Both the position numbers and the translations under genes were made by a program. Below the pieces are notes generated by a model. The model saw only the letters and a list, made by a program, of their open reading frames with translations, was not told where the DNA came from and made no database searches. From positions 496,001 through 560,000 of the forward strand of contig JBMNFJ010000016.1 in assembly GCA_050949255.1 (NCBI GenBank): a stretch of DNA of 64,000 bases. Direction: 5' to 3'. The DNA comes from UBA3941 sp002385665 (GTDB lineage Bacteria > Bacillota > Clostridia > Caldicoprobacterales > UBA3941). Positions 9,547 through 17,283 of the stretch are shown piece after piece. The first letter of the stretch is position 1. Every line of letters begins with the position of its first letter.

Positions 9547-9864
9547 ATGAAGGTTATAGAACATAATAAGCTAGTGAGAGACAAGATTCCCAAGATAATT
9601 GAAGAGTCAGGCAAACAGGCAGTAGTTTATAAGGAGCAAGGAGATAAGTTACTTACATATTTAAATAACAAGCTTCAAGAGGAATTAAACGAATATAAGA
9701 GAAACGGAGATATAGAAGAGCTGGTAGATTTGGTAGAAGTAATTTATGCAATTATCCATCACAAAGGCGTTTCTTTAACTGAATTTGAAAAATTAAGAGA
9801 AGAGAAAATCTCAAAAAGAGGCGCCTTTAGAGAAGGTTTTGTATTAGTAAAAGTAGTCGAATAG
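9547..9864 (+). CDS. MazG-like / phosphoribosyl-ATP pyrophosphohydrolase-like protein
   Basis: A 105-aa protein of the all-alpha NTP pyrophosphohydrolase fold (COG4997-like). It starts with the family hallmark NKLVRDKIPKII and contains the metal-binding pattern KLQEELNEY followed by EELVDLVEVIYAI (ExxE then ExxD). Relatives hydrolyse nucleoside triphosphates to monophosphates and act in nucleotide-pool cleaning; some occur in phage-defence loci. ATG 9547 follows AAGGGTGG. A TATAAT at 9508-9513 could be its -10 box, though no clear -35 is present. The nuclease-helicase gene begins 36 bases downstream, so co-transcription is likely. Confidence 0.82.
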   Translation: MKVIEHNKLVRDKIPKIIEESGKQAVVYKEQGDKLLTYLNNKLQEELNEYKRNGDIEELVDLVEVIYAIIHHKGVSLTEFEKLREEKISKRGAFREGFVLVKVVE

Positions 9865-9900
9865 TGGATAAATTAGTTTGATGCTAATGAGGAGATTGAA

Positions 9901-12150
9901 ATGGCAAGAAAGATAATTTCTACGGGTAATGTAAATAGGGGTTCAGAGGAATTATTTATTGAGCTGTTTTGCGATGTGTTTGGACCGGATAAAAGTCAAT
10001 ACATATTTGTACAATACCCCTTTACTGATATTTACGGAAATCATAGATTTATAGATTTTGCTCTAGAGAGTCAAGATGAAAGAATAGCGATTGAAGTTGA
10101 CGGAGAAACATATCATAATCCAACTCAAATATCTAGAGACAAATACTATGATGATTTACTCAAACAGAATAGCCTTGTTTATAAGGGTTGGAAGATCTAC
10201 AGATGGGTTTATTCCCAACTAAAGTATCAGTCGGAAAAGGTGAAGGATGAAATGTTAACCTTTTTTGGCGAGCTTCCTATGTTCAAGATGATTGAGGATT
10301 ATCTACCAAGCCAAAAGGGCAAGGTGATTGAACTTAAAGAGCATCAACAAGAAGCCTTGAACAGTCTTCGAAAAATGCGGGAAGAAGGGCAAAGCATTGC
10401 GCTATTATACCATGCTACCGGTACTGGGAAAACAGTAACTGCAGTTTCAGATGCAAAAGCTGTGGGACAAAGAACTCTTTTTATCGGCCATACTAAGGAA
10501 CTGATAGAACAAGCTAAAAAAACATTCAACAATATATGGAAGGAGAAACAAACAGGATTATACATTGCTGAGCAAAAGGAAAAAGATGCATATATAGTAT
10601 GTGGTAGTGTCCAAAGTATATCTAAAAATATAGAAGATTTTAACCCTGAAGAGTTTGGTTATGTTATCATTGATGAGGCTCATCATGGGACAGCCGAGAC
10701 ATACAGAAGCATTTTATCCTATTTTAAGCCCCAATTCACATTGGGTCTAACTGCTACTCCCGACAGAACCGATGGAGAAGACTTATTGGAGATATTTCAA
10801 AATATAGCTCACAAGCTAGACCTGAAGACTGCAGTAGAGATTGGAGAACTCGTTCCTGTTCGATGTATCAGGGTCAAAACCAATATAGATATTTCTGATG
10901 TAAGGATAAACGGAATAAAGTACAATAGCCAAGATTTAGAATCAAAGTTATTTATACCTGAAAGGAACAAGGTAATAGTTGATACATATTTGGAGTTTGC
11001 AAAGGATAAAAAGACTGTTATTTTTTGCGCATCGGTTAAGCATGCCAAAGAAATAGCTCATCTATTAAGAGAAAACCATATTAATGCTCAAGCGGTATCC
11101 GGAAGCATGAATAATTCAAAAAGGAAGCAAATCCTCAACGAATATGAATCTGGGAATATTAATGTGTTGTGTGCTTGTGATTTATTAAATGAAGGTTGGG
11201 ACAGTCCAAATACACAGGTTCTTTTCATGGCAAGGCCAACTATGTCCAAGACCTTGTACACGCAACAGTTGGGCAGAGGGATAAGACTGGCTCAAGGTAA
11301 GGAATATCTAATGGTATTTGATTTAATAGATAATGCCAGTCTTTTTAATGCACCATATTCATTACATAGATTGTTTAATATAAGAGAGTATAGACCAGGA
11401 GAATACATATTAGCTCCCGACAGTAAGAGGAAGCTGGATAAAGATTTAGTCGCCAGGGGAGAAAAGCCATCAGTATATTTGGATTTTCCAGTGGATATAA
11501 GAGATTTTGAATTGGTTGAGCTCTTTAACTGGCAGGAAGAAGTTAGAGGAATGATTTCTCAAATGGAATTCGTACGCATGGTTGATGTGCAGTCGGAGAC
11601 CATAGAAAGATATATAAGAGAGTCGAAGATCATCCCGGACCTGGAGATACCAATGGGACAGAACAGAACCTTTAAATATTTTAAAGAAGAAAATGTATAT
11701 GACTATGCAAAGAAGTTTGGATGGGAACTAATCACTCCTGCAAATATGAAGGATAAGTTTATGGACATGGTAGTTAGGATGGACATGAGTTACTCCTATA
11801 AGCCTGTTCTCCTGAAGGGAATTTTCGAACATATGGATTACAAGGGTAGAGTGAAATTGGAAGATCTGGTTGATTATTTTATTGATTATTATGAAACCAG
11901 AAGGGAGAAGGGCCTTGTAGTAGAGAAACGGAAATGTCTGTATTTAAGGGATTATACCAGGAAAGAAGTAGAGAGGAACATATTATCCAATCCCTTTAAA
12001 CGTTTCGAGGATATGAATTTCATGAGAAAATCAAGTGACTTGGAATATATAGAACTTAGTAGGCATATTTTCAAGAAACTTAAGGCGGAAGAAATAGAAT
12101 GGATTAAGAAGCATTGTGATAGAAAACTGAAAGAGTATTTTGGCGAATAG
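9901..12150 (+). CDS. DUF559/Vsr-like nuclease fused to an SF2 (type III restriction-like) helicase
   Basis: A 749-aa protein. Residues 10-120 form an endonuclease-like domain with Asp52 in FIDFAL and Glu65-Val-Asp67 in IAIEVDGETYH, resembling DUF559/Vsr PD-(D/E)xK nucleases, and ending with a GWKIYRW segment. A DEAD/DEAH helicase follows: Walker A ATGTGKT with Lys177, motif II DEAH at 258-261, motif III LTATP, and a C-terminal RecA lobe with motif VI QLGRGIR near 456. The last 250 residues are unassigned and may recognise DNA. Similar nuclease-helicase proteins occur in restriction and phage-defence islands. ATG 9901 follows GAGGAGATTGAA. It lies between a MazG-like gene and a GmrSD-like gene, which supports a defence role by context. 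Confidence 0.85.
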   Translation: MARKIISTGNVNRGSEELFIELFCDVFGPDKSQYIFVQYPFTDIYGNHRFIDFALESQDERIAIEVDGETYHNPTQISRDKYYDDLLKQNSLVYKGWKIYRWVYSQLKYQSEKVKDEMLTFFGELPMFKMIEDYLPSQKGKVIELKEHQQEALNSLRKMREEGQSIALLYHATGTGKTVTAVSDAKAVGQRTLFIGHTKELIEQAKKTFNNIWKEKQTGLYIAEQKEKDAYIVCGSVQSISKNIEDFNPEEFGYVIIDEAHHGTAETYRSILSYFKPQFTLGLTATPDRTDGEDLLEIFQNIAHKLDLKTAVEIGELVPVRCIRVKTNIDISDVRINGIKYNSQDLESKLFIPERNKVIVDTYLEFAKDKKTVIFCASVKHAKEIAHLLRENHINAQAVSGSMNNSKRKQILNEYESGNINVLCACDLLNEGWDSPNTQVLFMARPTMSKTLYTQQLGRGIRLAQGKEYLMVFDLIDNASLFNAPYSLHRLFNIREYRPGEYILAPDSKRKLDKDLVARGEKPSVYLDFPVDIRDFELVELFNWQEEVRGMISQMEFVRMVDVQSETIERYIRESKIIPDLEIPMGQNRTFKYFKEENVYDYAKKFGWELITPANMKDKFMDMVVRMDMSYSYKPVLLKGIFEHMDYKGRVKLEDLVDYFIDYYETRREKGLVVEKRKCLYLRDYTRKEVERNILSNPFKRFEDMNFMRKSSDLEYIELSRHIFKKLKAEEIEWIKKHCDRKLKEYFGE

Positions 12151-12230
12151 TTTGTTAGATTTTATATTATAACATAAAGTCAGTAAGAATTTAATTTATC
12201 AGCGTAAAGATAAAGGGGGAACAAATGTAA

Positions 12231-13970
12231 ATGGCAACAATCTTTCATAGTACTTCTGAAATGCTTAAGAGTGTATTGGATTCAGTAAAAGAGGGTAGAA
12301 CACAACTACCTGATTTCCAAAGAGGATGGGTATGGGATGATGAAAGAATTAGAAGACTATTAGTAAGCATACTAAAATCATATCCAATTGGCTCTGTAAT
12401 GTTATTGGAGACAGGTAATCCCAATGTAAGATTTAAACCACGTTTGGTAGAAGGCGTTGAACTAGAATATGCAACTCTGCCTCAACGACTTATATTAGAT
12501 GGACAACAACGTATAACATCATTGTACCAGGCACTTTACAATGAAAAACCTGTAGAGACTCGCAACAGTCAGGGACGGAAAGTGAATAGATGGTATTATT
12601 TAGATATAAATATTGCTTCAGATCTAAATGCGGATCAGGATGATGCAATAATTTCAGTACCTGAAGATAAGATAATAAAAGGAAAGGGGGGTGTTATATT
12701 AGCAGATTATTCAACATTAGAAAAAGAATGTCAAGCTGGAGTGATACCAGTGTATTATCTATACAGACCTGAAAAACTACTGGAATGGCAAAATAGATAT
12801 TTTTCCATAGCTTCCTCAAAGCACTCTGAAAGATCTTTAAAATGGAGCCAGTTTATGTCTGGTGCATTTGCATCGTTCAATAATTATCAACTGCCTATAA
12901 TAACACTTTTAAATACTACCCCTAAAGATGCAGTCTGTCAGGTATTTGAGAATGTAAATACAGGAGGTGTAACTTTAACGGTTTTTGAGCTGTTGACAGC
13001 ATCCTTTGCTGCAGATAATTTCTCGCTAAGAAGTGACTGGGAATCAAGGTATAGTGGTTTCAGGGATAATCCCATTCTATCCATATTGGATAATACTGAT
13101 TTTTTGCAAACTATAGCCTTACTTGTAACTTATAATCGTAAAAAGATATATCCTAACGTTGCAGTTAGCTGTAAAAGACGAGATATATTGAATCTTAATG
13201 TTGACGAATATAAGGAATGGAATGACAAAGTTACAAAAGGTTTTTATAAGACAGCTCAATTTTTAATGGAACAGAATGTCTTCTCGAATCGTGATATTCC
13301 ATATATTTCACAACTAATTCCTTTAACAGCTATCTTGGTAGAATTAGGACCCAAGGCTCATAATCTCACTGTTAGAGAAAAAATAGCTCAGTGGTATTGG
13401 AGTGGAGTATTCGGGGAATTATACGGTTCAGCAACTGAAAGTCGATTCGCCAGAGACTTGCCACAAGTAATTGATTGGATAGATGGTGGACAAAAACCTG
13501 ATACTGTTACTGAAGCCCTATTTGATATCAATAGGCTTTTAACTATGAGGACAAGAAATAGTGCAGCATATAAAGGGGTTCATGTATTGCTCATGAGAGA
13601 AGGGTGTAGGGACTTTATGTCTGGGGTATCCATAGATCTTCAGTTATATGATAATGAAAATATAGATATACATCATATTTTCCCTCGGGCGTATTGTATA
13701 AAACATAACATATCAACGGCACTATGTAATTCTATCATAAATAAAACTCCCCTTTCTTATATTACAAACCGGGCTATAGGCGGAAATGCACCAAGTAAAT
13801 ATCTGGAGTTTTTGGAGAGAGATCGAAATATAAGTGCTGATGCTTTGGATGAGATTTTAAAAACTCACTTAATCGATGTTGATGCTATAAGATCTGATAA
13901 CTTTGAAGACTTTTTCGAAAAAAGAAAACAGGCCTTATATAAAAAAATACAAAGAGCAATGGGTCAATAG
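12231..13970 (+). CDS. GmrSD-like DUF262 / DUF1524 (HNH) protein
   Basis: A 579-aa single-chain protein. The N-terminal DUF262 (GmrS-like) domain shows DFQRGWVW near residue 24 and the catalytic signature DGQQRITSL at 90-98, associated in this family with NTP use. Near the C-terminus an HNH-type DUF1524 motif is visible: DIHHIFPRAY with His481-His482 and Pro485, followed by the expected asparagines. GmrSD enzymes are type IV restriction systems that cut modified phage DNA, and DUF262-HNH proteins are frequent in defence islands. Which modification this one would recognise cannot be read. ATG 12231 follows AAGGGGGAAC. The DNA here looks more AT-rich than the flanking housekeeping genes. Confidence 0.85.
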   Translation: MATIFHSTSEMLKSVLDSVKEGRTQLPDFQRGWVWDDERIRRLLVSILKSYPIGSVMLLETGNPNVRFKPRLVEGVELEYATLPQRLILDGQQRITSLYQALYNEKPVETRNSQGRKVNRWYYLDINIASDLNADQDDAIISVPEDKIIKGKGGVILADYSTLEKECQAGVIPVYYLYRPEKLLEWQNRYFSIASSKHSERSLKWSQFMSGAFASFNNYQLPIITLLNTTPKDAVCQVFENVNTGGVTLTVFELLTASFAADNFSLRSDWESRYSGFRDNPILSILDNTDFLQTIALLVTYNRKKIYPNVAVSCKRRDILNLNVDEYKEWNDKVTKGFYKTAQFLMEQNVFSNRDIPYISQLIPLTAILVELGPKAHNLTVREKIAQWYWSGVFGELYGSATESRFARDLPQVIDWIDGGQKPDTVTEALFDINRLLTMRTRNSAAYKGVHVLLMREGCRDFMSGVSIDLQLYDNENIDIHHIFPRAYCIKHNISTALCNSIINKTPLSYITNRAIGGNAPSKYLEFLERDRNISADALDEILKTHLIDVDAIRSDNFEDFFEKRKQALYKKIQRAMGQ

Positions 13971-14004
13971 TAGCTTTGCTTATCTATTGGTAGAGGGAAT
14001 AATT

Positions 14005-14277
14005 ATGAGAGGAAAACTGACTCTATGGCTTTACATTCTTGTCATTAATACAATTGCTTTTATCATGATGGGAATGGACAAATCAAAATCTAGGAAGGGA
14101 GCATGGAGGATATCCGAACGTACTCTTTTCAATGTAGCGTTTATAGGAGGTTCCGTAGGCATATTGGGAGGAATGTATATATTTCGTCACAAGACTAAGC
14201 ACGTAAAGTTCAAATGGGGTATACCTCTAGTAGTAGCTATACAAGGTATACTATTACTATGGATACTTAATATTTGA
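14005..14277 (+). CDS. DUF1294 family small membrane protein
   Basis: A 90-aa protein with the DUF1294 features: an N-terminal membrane helix, then MDKSKSRKGAWRISERTLF, then GGSVGILGGMYIFRHKTKH, and a C-terminal membrane helix. The function of the family is not known to me. The frame is open back to 13903 inside the GmrSD-like gene, but ATG 14005, behind TAGAGGGA, gives the family's normal length and N-terminus. It starts 34 bases after the GmrSD-like stop, so it may be the last gene of that transcript. DUF1294 genes are common housekeeping-type genes, so membership in the defence cassette is doubtful. Confidence 0.82.
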   Translation: MRGKLTLWLYILVINTIAFIMMGMDKSKSRKGAWRISERTLFNVAFIGGSVGILGGMYIFRHKTKHVKFKWGIPLVVAIQGILLLWILNI

Positions 14278-14352
14278 ATATGGTTACCTTGCTTAACGAT
14301 TTCTTTGAAGACAGAATAAAAAGTTTCTATAATAAAGGAATAAATAAATAGA

Positions 14353-14400
14353 GGCTATTGATAAAGAAAATGAAAACATTTTCTTTATCAATAGCCCTTT
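14353..14400. terminator. Long perfect hairpin, likely bidirectional terminator
   Basis: A perfect 20-bp stem has arms at 14353-14372 and 14377-14396 around an AAAA loop. It lies between the converging DUF1294 and acyl-CoA synthetase genes. T-runs on both sides are short, so efficiency is uncertain. Confidence 0.75.
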
Positions 14401-14479
14401 CTGATAGGTCCTTTGAAAATATAAAACCCTATTAATAATTATTTCCATAAATAGGAATATTATTTGTGATTTTATCTTA

Positions 14480-16135
14480 TTATCTGTCCTGTTCCCTAAT
14501 CTCCACTCTGCGGATTTTACCGCTGATGGTTTTTGGGAGCTCGTCCACAAAATCGATAATCCGAGGATACTTGTAGGGGGCGGTTACCCTCTTTACATGA
14601 TCCTGTAGCTCTTTTTTCAGATCGTCACTTGCCTTATATCCCTTTGCCAGGACTACTGTTGCCTTTACCACCTGGCCCCGGATCTCATCGGGGACCGCAG
14701 TGATGGCACATTCCAACACGGCAGGGTGTTCAATAAGGGCGCTTTCTACTTCGAATGGCCCGATCTTGTATCCGGAGCTCTTGATTACATCGTCGGCTCT
14801 GCCCACAAACCAATAATATCCGTCCTCATCCCGCCATGCCATATCGCCGGTATAATAGATACCGTCCTTCCATACCTCAGCAGTTTTTTCCTCATCCCTG
14901 TAGTAGCCATCGAACATCCCAACGGGCTTTCGCTTATCCGTACGGATGATAATTTGCCCCTCCTCACCTATACCACAGGAATTGCCCTCCTCGTCAATGA
15001 TATCTACATCGTATCCCGGAGCAGGCTTTCCCATGGATCCGGGCTTGGGTTTCATCCAGGGGAAGGTAGCAACGGTTATGGTCAGTTCTGTTTGACCATA
15101 CCCTTCCATCAGCTTGATACCGGTGGCATTGTAGAACTGGTGGTAGACCTCGGGATTGAGGGGTTCGCCGGCCACTACACAATATTTTAAGGAATCCAAA
15201 TTGTATTTGGAGATGTCCTCTTGTATGAGGAACCTATATATGGTAGGTGGGGCACAGAAGGTAGTTATCTTGAATTTCTCTATGGTTTCCAGCATCTTCT
15301 GGGGATTGAATCGTTCGTAATCGTATACGAATATGGCGCTGCCACTGATCCATTGGCCATAGATCTTACCCCACATGGCCTTGGCCCATCCTGTATCAGC
15401 AATAGTTAAGTGAAGTCCGCCGTCTATAACATTTTGCCAATACTTGGCAGTCAAGATGTGGCCTAGTGGATATGTGAAATTGTGCTGCACCATCTTTGGG
15501 TAACCGGTGGTTCCGGATGTAAAGTATAATAAGGAGATATCATCGTTAGAGGTTCCTGATTCTCCTACAGGTTTATGGAATACGTTACTAGCACTTTCCA
15601 GCCCGGAGTCAAAGTCCAGCCAACCTTCACGGGAGCCACCTACTAGCACCTTGGTTTTCAAGGAGGGGGACTTCTCTTCAGAAGCCTCAATATGGTTTAT
15701 AACCTGGTCTTCATTAACGGCTACAATCATCTTTATATCAGCCGCGTTGTTTCTGTATATAATATCCTTGCTGGTCAGGAGATGGGTGGCAGGAATACTT
15801 ATGGCCCCCAGCTTGTGTAAAGCCAGCAGGCAGAACCAGAATTCATACCTTCTTTTGAGGATGAGCATAACGGGATCTCCCTTTTTTATGCCTGCGTCCC
15901 TAAAGAAATTGGCAGCTTTATCGCTGTAATATTTGAGATCTTTAAAATTAAAGATCTTTGTCTCCCCGTTATCGTCATACCACACTATGGCGGTTTTATC
16001 CGGTTTTATTTGGGCCAGGTGATCCACCACATCATAGGCAAAATTGAAGTTATCGGGTACCTTCACACTAAAATTATTCCAAAAATCCTGGTACGAATTG
16101 AATTCATTACTTACAAAATCCTTTAGCATGGACAT
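14480..16135 (-). CDS. AMP-forming acyl-CoA synthetase (acetyl-/medium-chain type)
   Basis: A 551-aa ligase that activates a carboxylic acid with ATP and CoA. The AMP-binding P-loop LLYFTSGTTGYPKMV is near residue 185 from this start, EGYGQTE marks the adenylate-binding motif, YTGDMAWRDEDGYYWFVGRADD forms the hinge, and PKTISGKIRR carries the C-terminal catalytic Lys. The sequence resembles the MACS/acetyl-CoA synthetase branch; the exact substrate is not determinable. A start at 16162 is possible, but ATG 16135, behind AAAGGAGG, is much better supported and leaves a 10-base gap after the upstream regulator gene's stop. Co-transcription with the XRE-cupin gene suggests that regulator senses the substrate or product. 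Confidence 0.9.
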   Translation of the reverse strand: MSMLKDFVSNEFNSYQDFWNNFSVKVPDNFNFAYDVVDHLAQIKPDKTAIVWYDDNGETKIFNFKDLKYYSDKAANFFRDAGIKKGDPVMLILKRRYEFWFCLLALHKLGAISIPATHLLTSKDIIYRNNAADIKMIVAVNEDQVINHIEASEEKSPSLKTKVLVGGSREGWLDFDSGLESASNVFHKPVGESGTSNDDISLLYFTSGTTGYPKMVQHNFTYPLGHILTAKYWQNVIDGGLHLTIADTGWAKAMWGKIYGQWISGSAIFVYDYERFNPQKMLETIEKFKITTFCAPPTIYRFLIQEDISKYNLDSLKYCVVAGEPLNPEVYHQFYNATGIKLMEGYGQTELTITVATFPWMKPKPGSMGKPAPGYDVDIIDEEGNSCGIGEEGQIIIRTDKRKPVGMFDGYYRDEEKTAEVWKDGIYYTGDMAWRDEDGYYWFVGRADDVIKSSGYKIGPFEVESALIEHPAVLECAITAVPDEIRGQVVKATVVLAKGYKASDDLKKELQDHVKRVTAPYKYPRIIDFVDELPKTISGKIRRVEIREQDR

Positions 16136-16145
16136 AGGTCCTCCT

Positions 16146-16700
16146 TTACATGATGATTGCAAGAAATTTAGCGGGTTTATTGTTCAAAGCTTTCATGCCA
16201 TGTTTGCTGTTGGAATCATAGAAAACGCAATCTCCTTCTTCCAGTATTAATTCATGGCCGTCTATGCTGATCATGAGCGTACCTTCCAGCACATAGTTGA
16301 ACTCCTGACCCAGGTGGGAATTCTGAGCGATGGGGGCATCCGATGAATCGGGTTCTACCGTAACTAAAAAGGGTTCTGCCTTCTTATGGGCAAAATTATA
16401 GGCGAGACTTTGATAGGCATATTCCTTACGCCTGTTCACCTTAATGCCCTCTCCCTTTCGAACCAGAGAATACAATCTCAGCTTAGGCTCGTCTCCCGTC
16501 AAAATGGCCGTTAATTCAACATTAAAAAGGTTTGCAATCCCGTAGAGAATACTTACCGGAATATCTGTTTCTCCATCTTCGTATTGGCGATATGTGTCGA
16601 CATCTAGGTTTAACTGCTCGGCCAACTCCTCTTGAGTTAGTTCATGTATTTCTCTCAATTCCCTTATCCGCATTGCGATCTGTTTAATCTGTTCTGACAT
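16146..16700 (-). CDS. XRE-family regulator with C-terminal cupin domain
   Basis: A 184-aa transcription factor. Residues 8-65 are a Cro/C1-type helix-turn-helix (RIRELREIHELTQEELAEQL). Residues 105-184 are a small-molecule-binding cupin, with GQEFNYVLEGTL and LEEGDCVFYDSNSKHG. Such XRE-cupin regulators typically control adjacent catabolic or activating enzymes. The acyl-CoA synthetase gene follows directly on the same strand. The start at 16700 has a GAGGGGGAA site. Three GATTAAT repeats upstream are candidate binding sites. Confidence 0.88.
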   Translation of the reverse strand: MSEQIKQIAMRIRELREIHELTQEELAEQLNLDVDTYRQYEDGETDIPVSILYGIANLFNVELTAILTGDEPKLRLYSLVRKGEGIKVNRRKEYAYQSLAYNFAHKKAEPFLVTVEPDSSDAPIAQNSHLGQEFNYVLEGTLMISIDGHELILEEGDCVFYDSNSKHGMKALNNKPAKFLAIIM

Positions 16701-16715
16701 TTATATTCCCCCTCA

Positions 16716-16760
16716 GATTAATAGGTTTGATTAATAATCTATAATAAACAGCCGATTAAT
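16716..16760 (-). promoter_or_regulatory. Three GATTAAT direct repeats upstream of the XRE-cupin gene
   Basis: GATTAAT occurs at 16716-16722, 16729-16735 and 16754-16760 in the leader of the minus-strand operon, overlapping TATTAT/TATAGA sequences that could be its -10 box. The repeats may be operator half-sites; the spacing is uneven (13 and 25 bases). Confidence 0.35.
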
Positions 16761-16846
16761 TAATTTTTATATGATAGGCTTATCCCATCTAAGGCCTAAT
16801 GTTAACAGTATATAGAAGTGGGTGGTAAAAATCAAGGCATTAAATA

Positions 16847-16874
16847 TGAGCCCTATCTAGTTGGATAGGGCTCA
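16847..16874 (-). terminator. Hairpin terminator of the 58-aa gene
   Basis: TGAGCCCTATC (16847-16857) pairs perfectly with GATAGGGCTCA (16864-16874). It lies 35 bases past the minus-strand stop codon. The following T-run on the minus strand is short. Confidence 0.65.
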
Positions 16875-16908
16875 GTGTAAATTAGATATTTATAGGTGTG
16901 CTACGTCT

Positions 16909-17085
16909 TTAACCTTTATTTTCATTCTTGTATGAATCAAAGATCCTGATGAGTAGTTCATCTATTTCATACTGGAGATTGCTTATCTGCTCCTGAAGTC
17001 CTCCCTCAATCTTCTTTAGTTCTTCGAGGTATTCTTCTCTTTCAGCAAGGGCGGCTTCAAGAAGACTTACACTTATTCTTTTCAT
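16909..17085 (-). CDS. Small coiled-coil protein, 58 aa
   Basis: This short frame encodes 58 residues starting MKRISVSLLEAALAER, rich in Glu, Leu and Lys with heptad-like spacing throughout (EEYLEELKKIEGGLQEQ then LQYEIDELLIRIFD), so a single long helix or coiled coil is likely. ATG 17085 follows a very strong AAAGGGGGAC site and the frame ends just before a perfect hairpin, which together make it a believable gene despite its size. No family is recognised. It is divergent from the flippase-like gene, and an 18-bp palindrome lies between the two. Confidence 0.7.
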   Translation of the reverse strand: MKRISVSLLEAALAEREEYLEELKKIEGGLQEQISNLQYEIDELLIRIFDSYKNENKG

Positions 17086-17186
17086 AATGACCGTCCCCCT
17101 TTTTTTGTTAGCTATTAATACCCTTAATCTAAATAGCTAAACATCAATCCATATATTTTTATGCGTATGGGTATGATTCTATGAGC

Positions 17187-17204
17187 AGATTGTAATTACA
17201 ATCT
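17187..17204. promoter_or_regulatory. 18-bp perfect palindrome between divergent genes
   Basis: AGATTGTAATTACAATCT reads the same on both strands. It sits 101 bases before the 58-aa gene start and 79 bases before the flippase-like gene start. It looks like a dimeric repressor site; the regulator is unknown. Confidence 0.45.
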
Positions 17205-17283
17205 CAAAGGGTTTCACATGGTATATTGATTATGGTGTACTTTAGTGATAATATCTATTTAACCTGTCCAAGGGGGAGTATTT

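Noticed and set aside
14005..14277. DUF1294 gene as part of the defence cassette.
   Set aside because: The family is widespread outside defence loci; adjacency alone is weak evidence.
14726..15929. Plus-strand open frames opposite the acyl-CoA synthetase.
   Set aside because: Low-complexity translation in the antisense of a well-conserved enzyme, without start signals.
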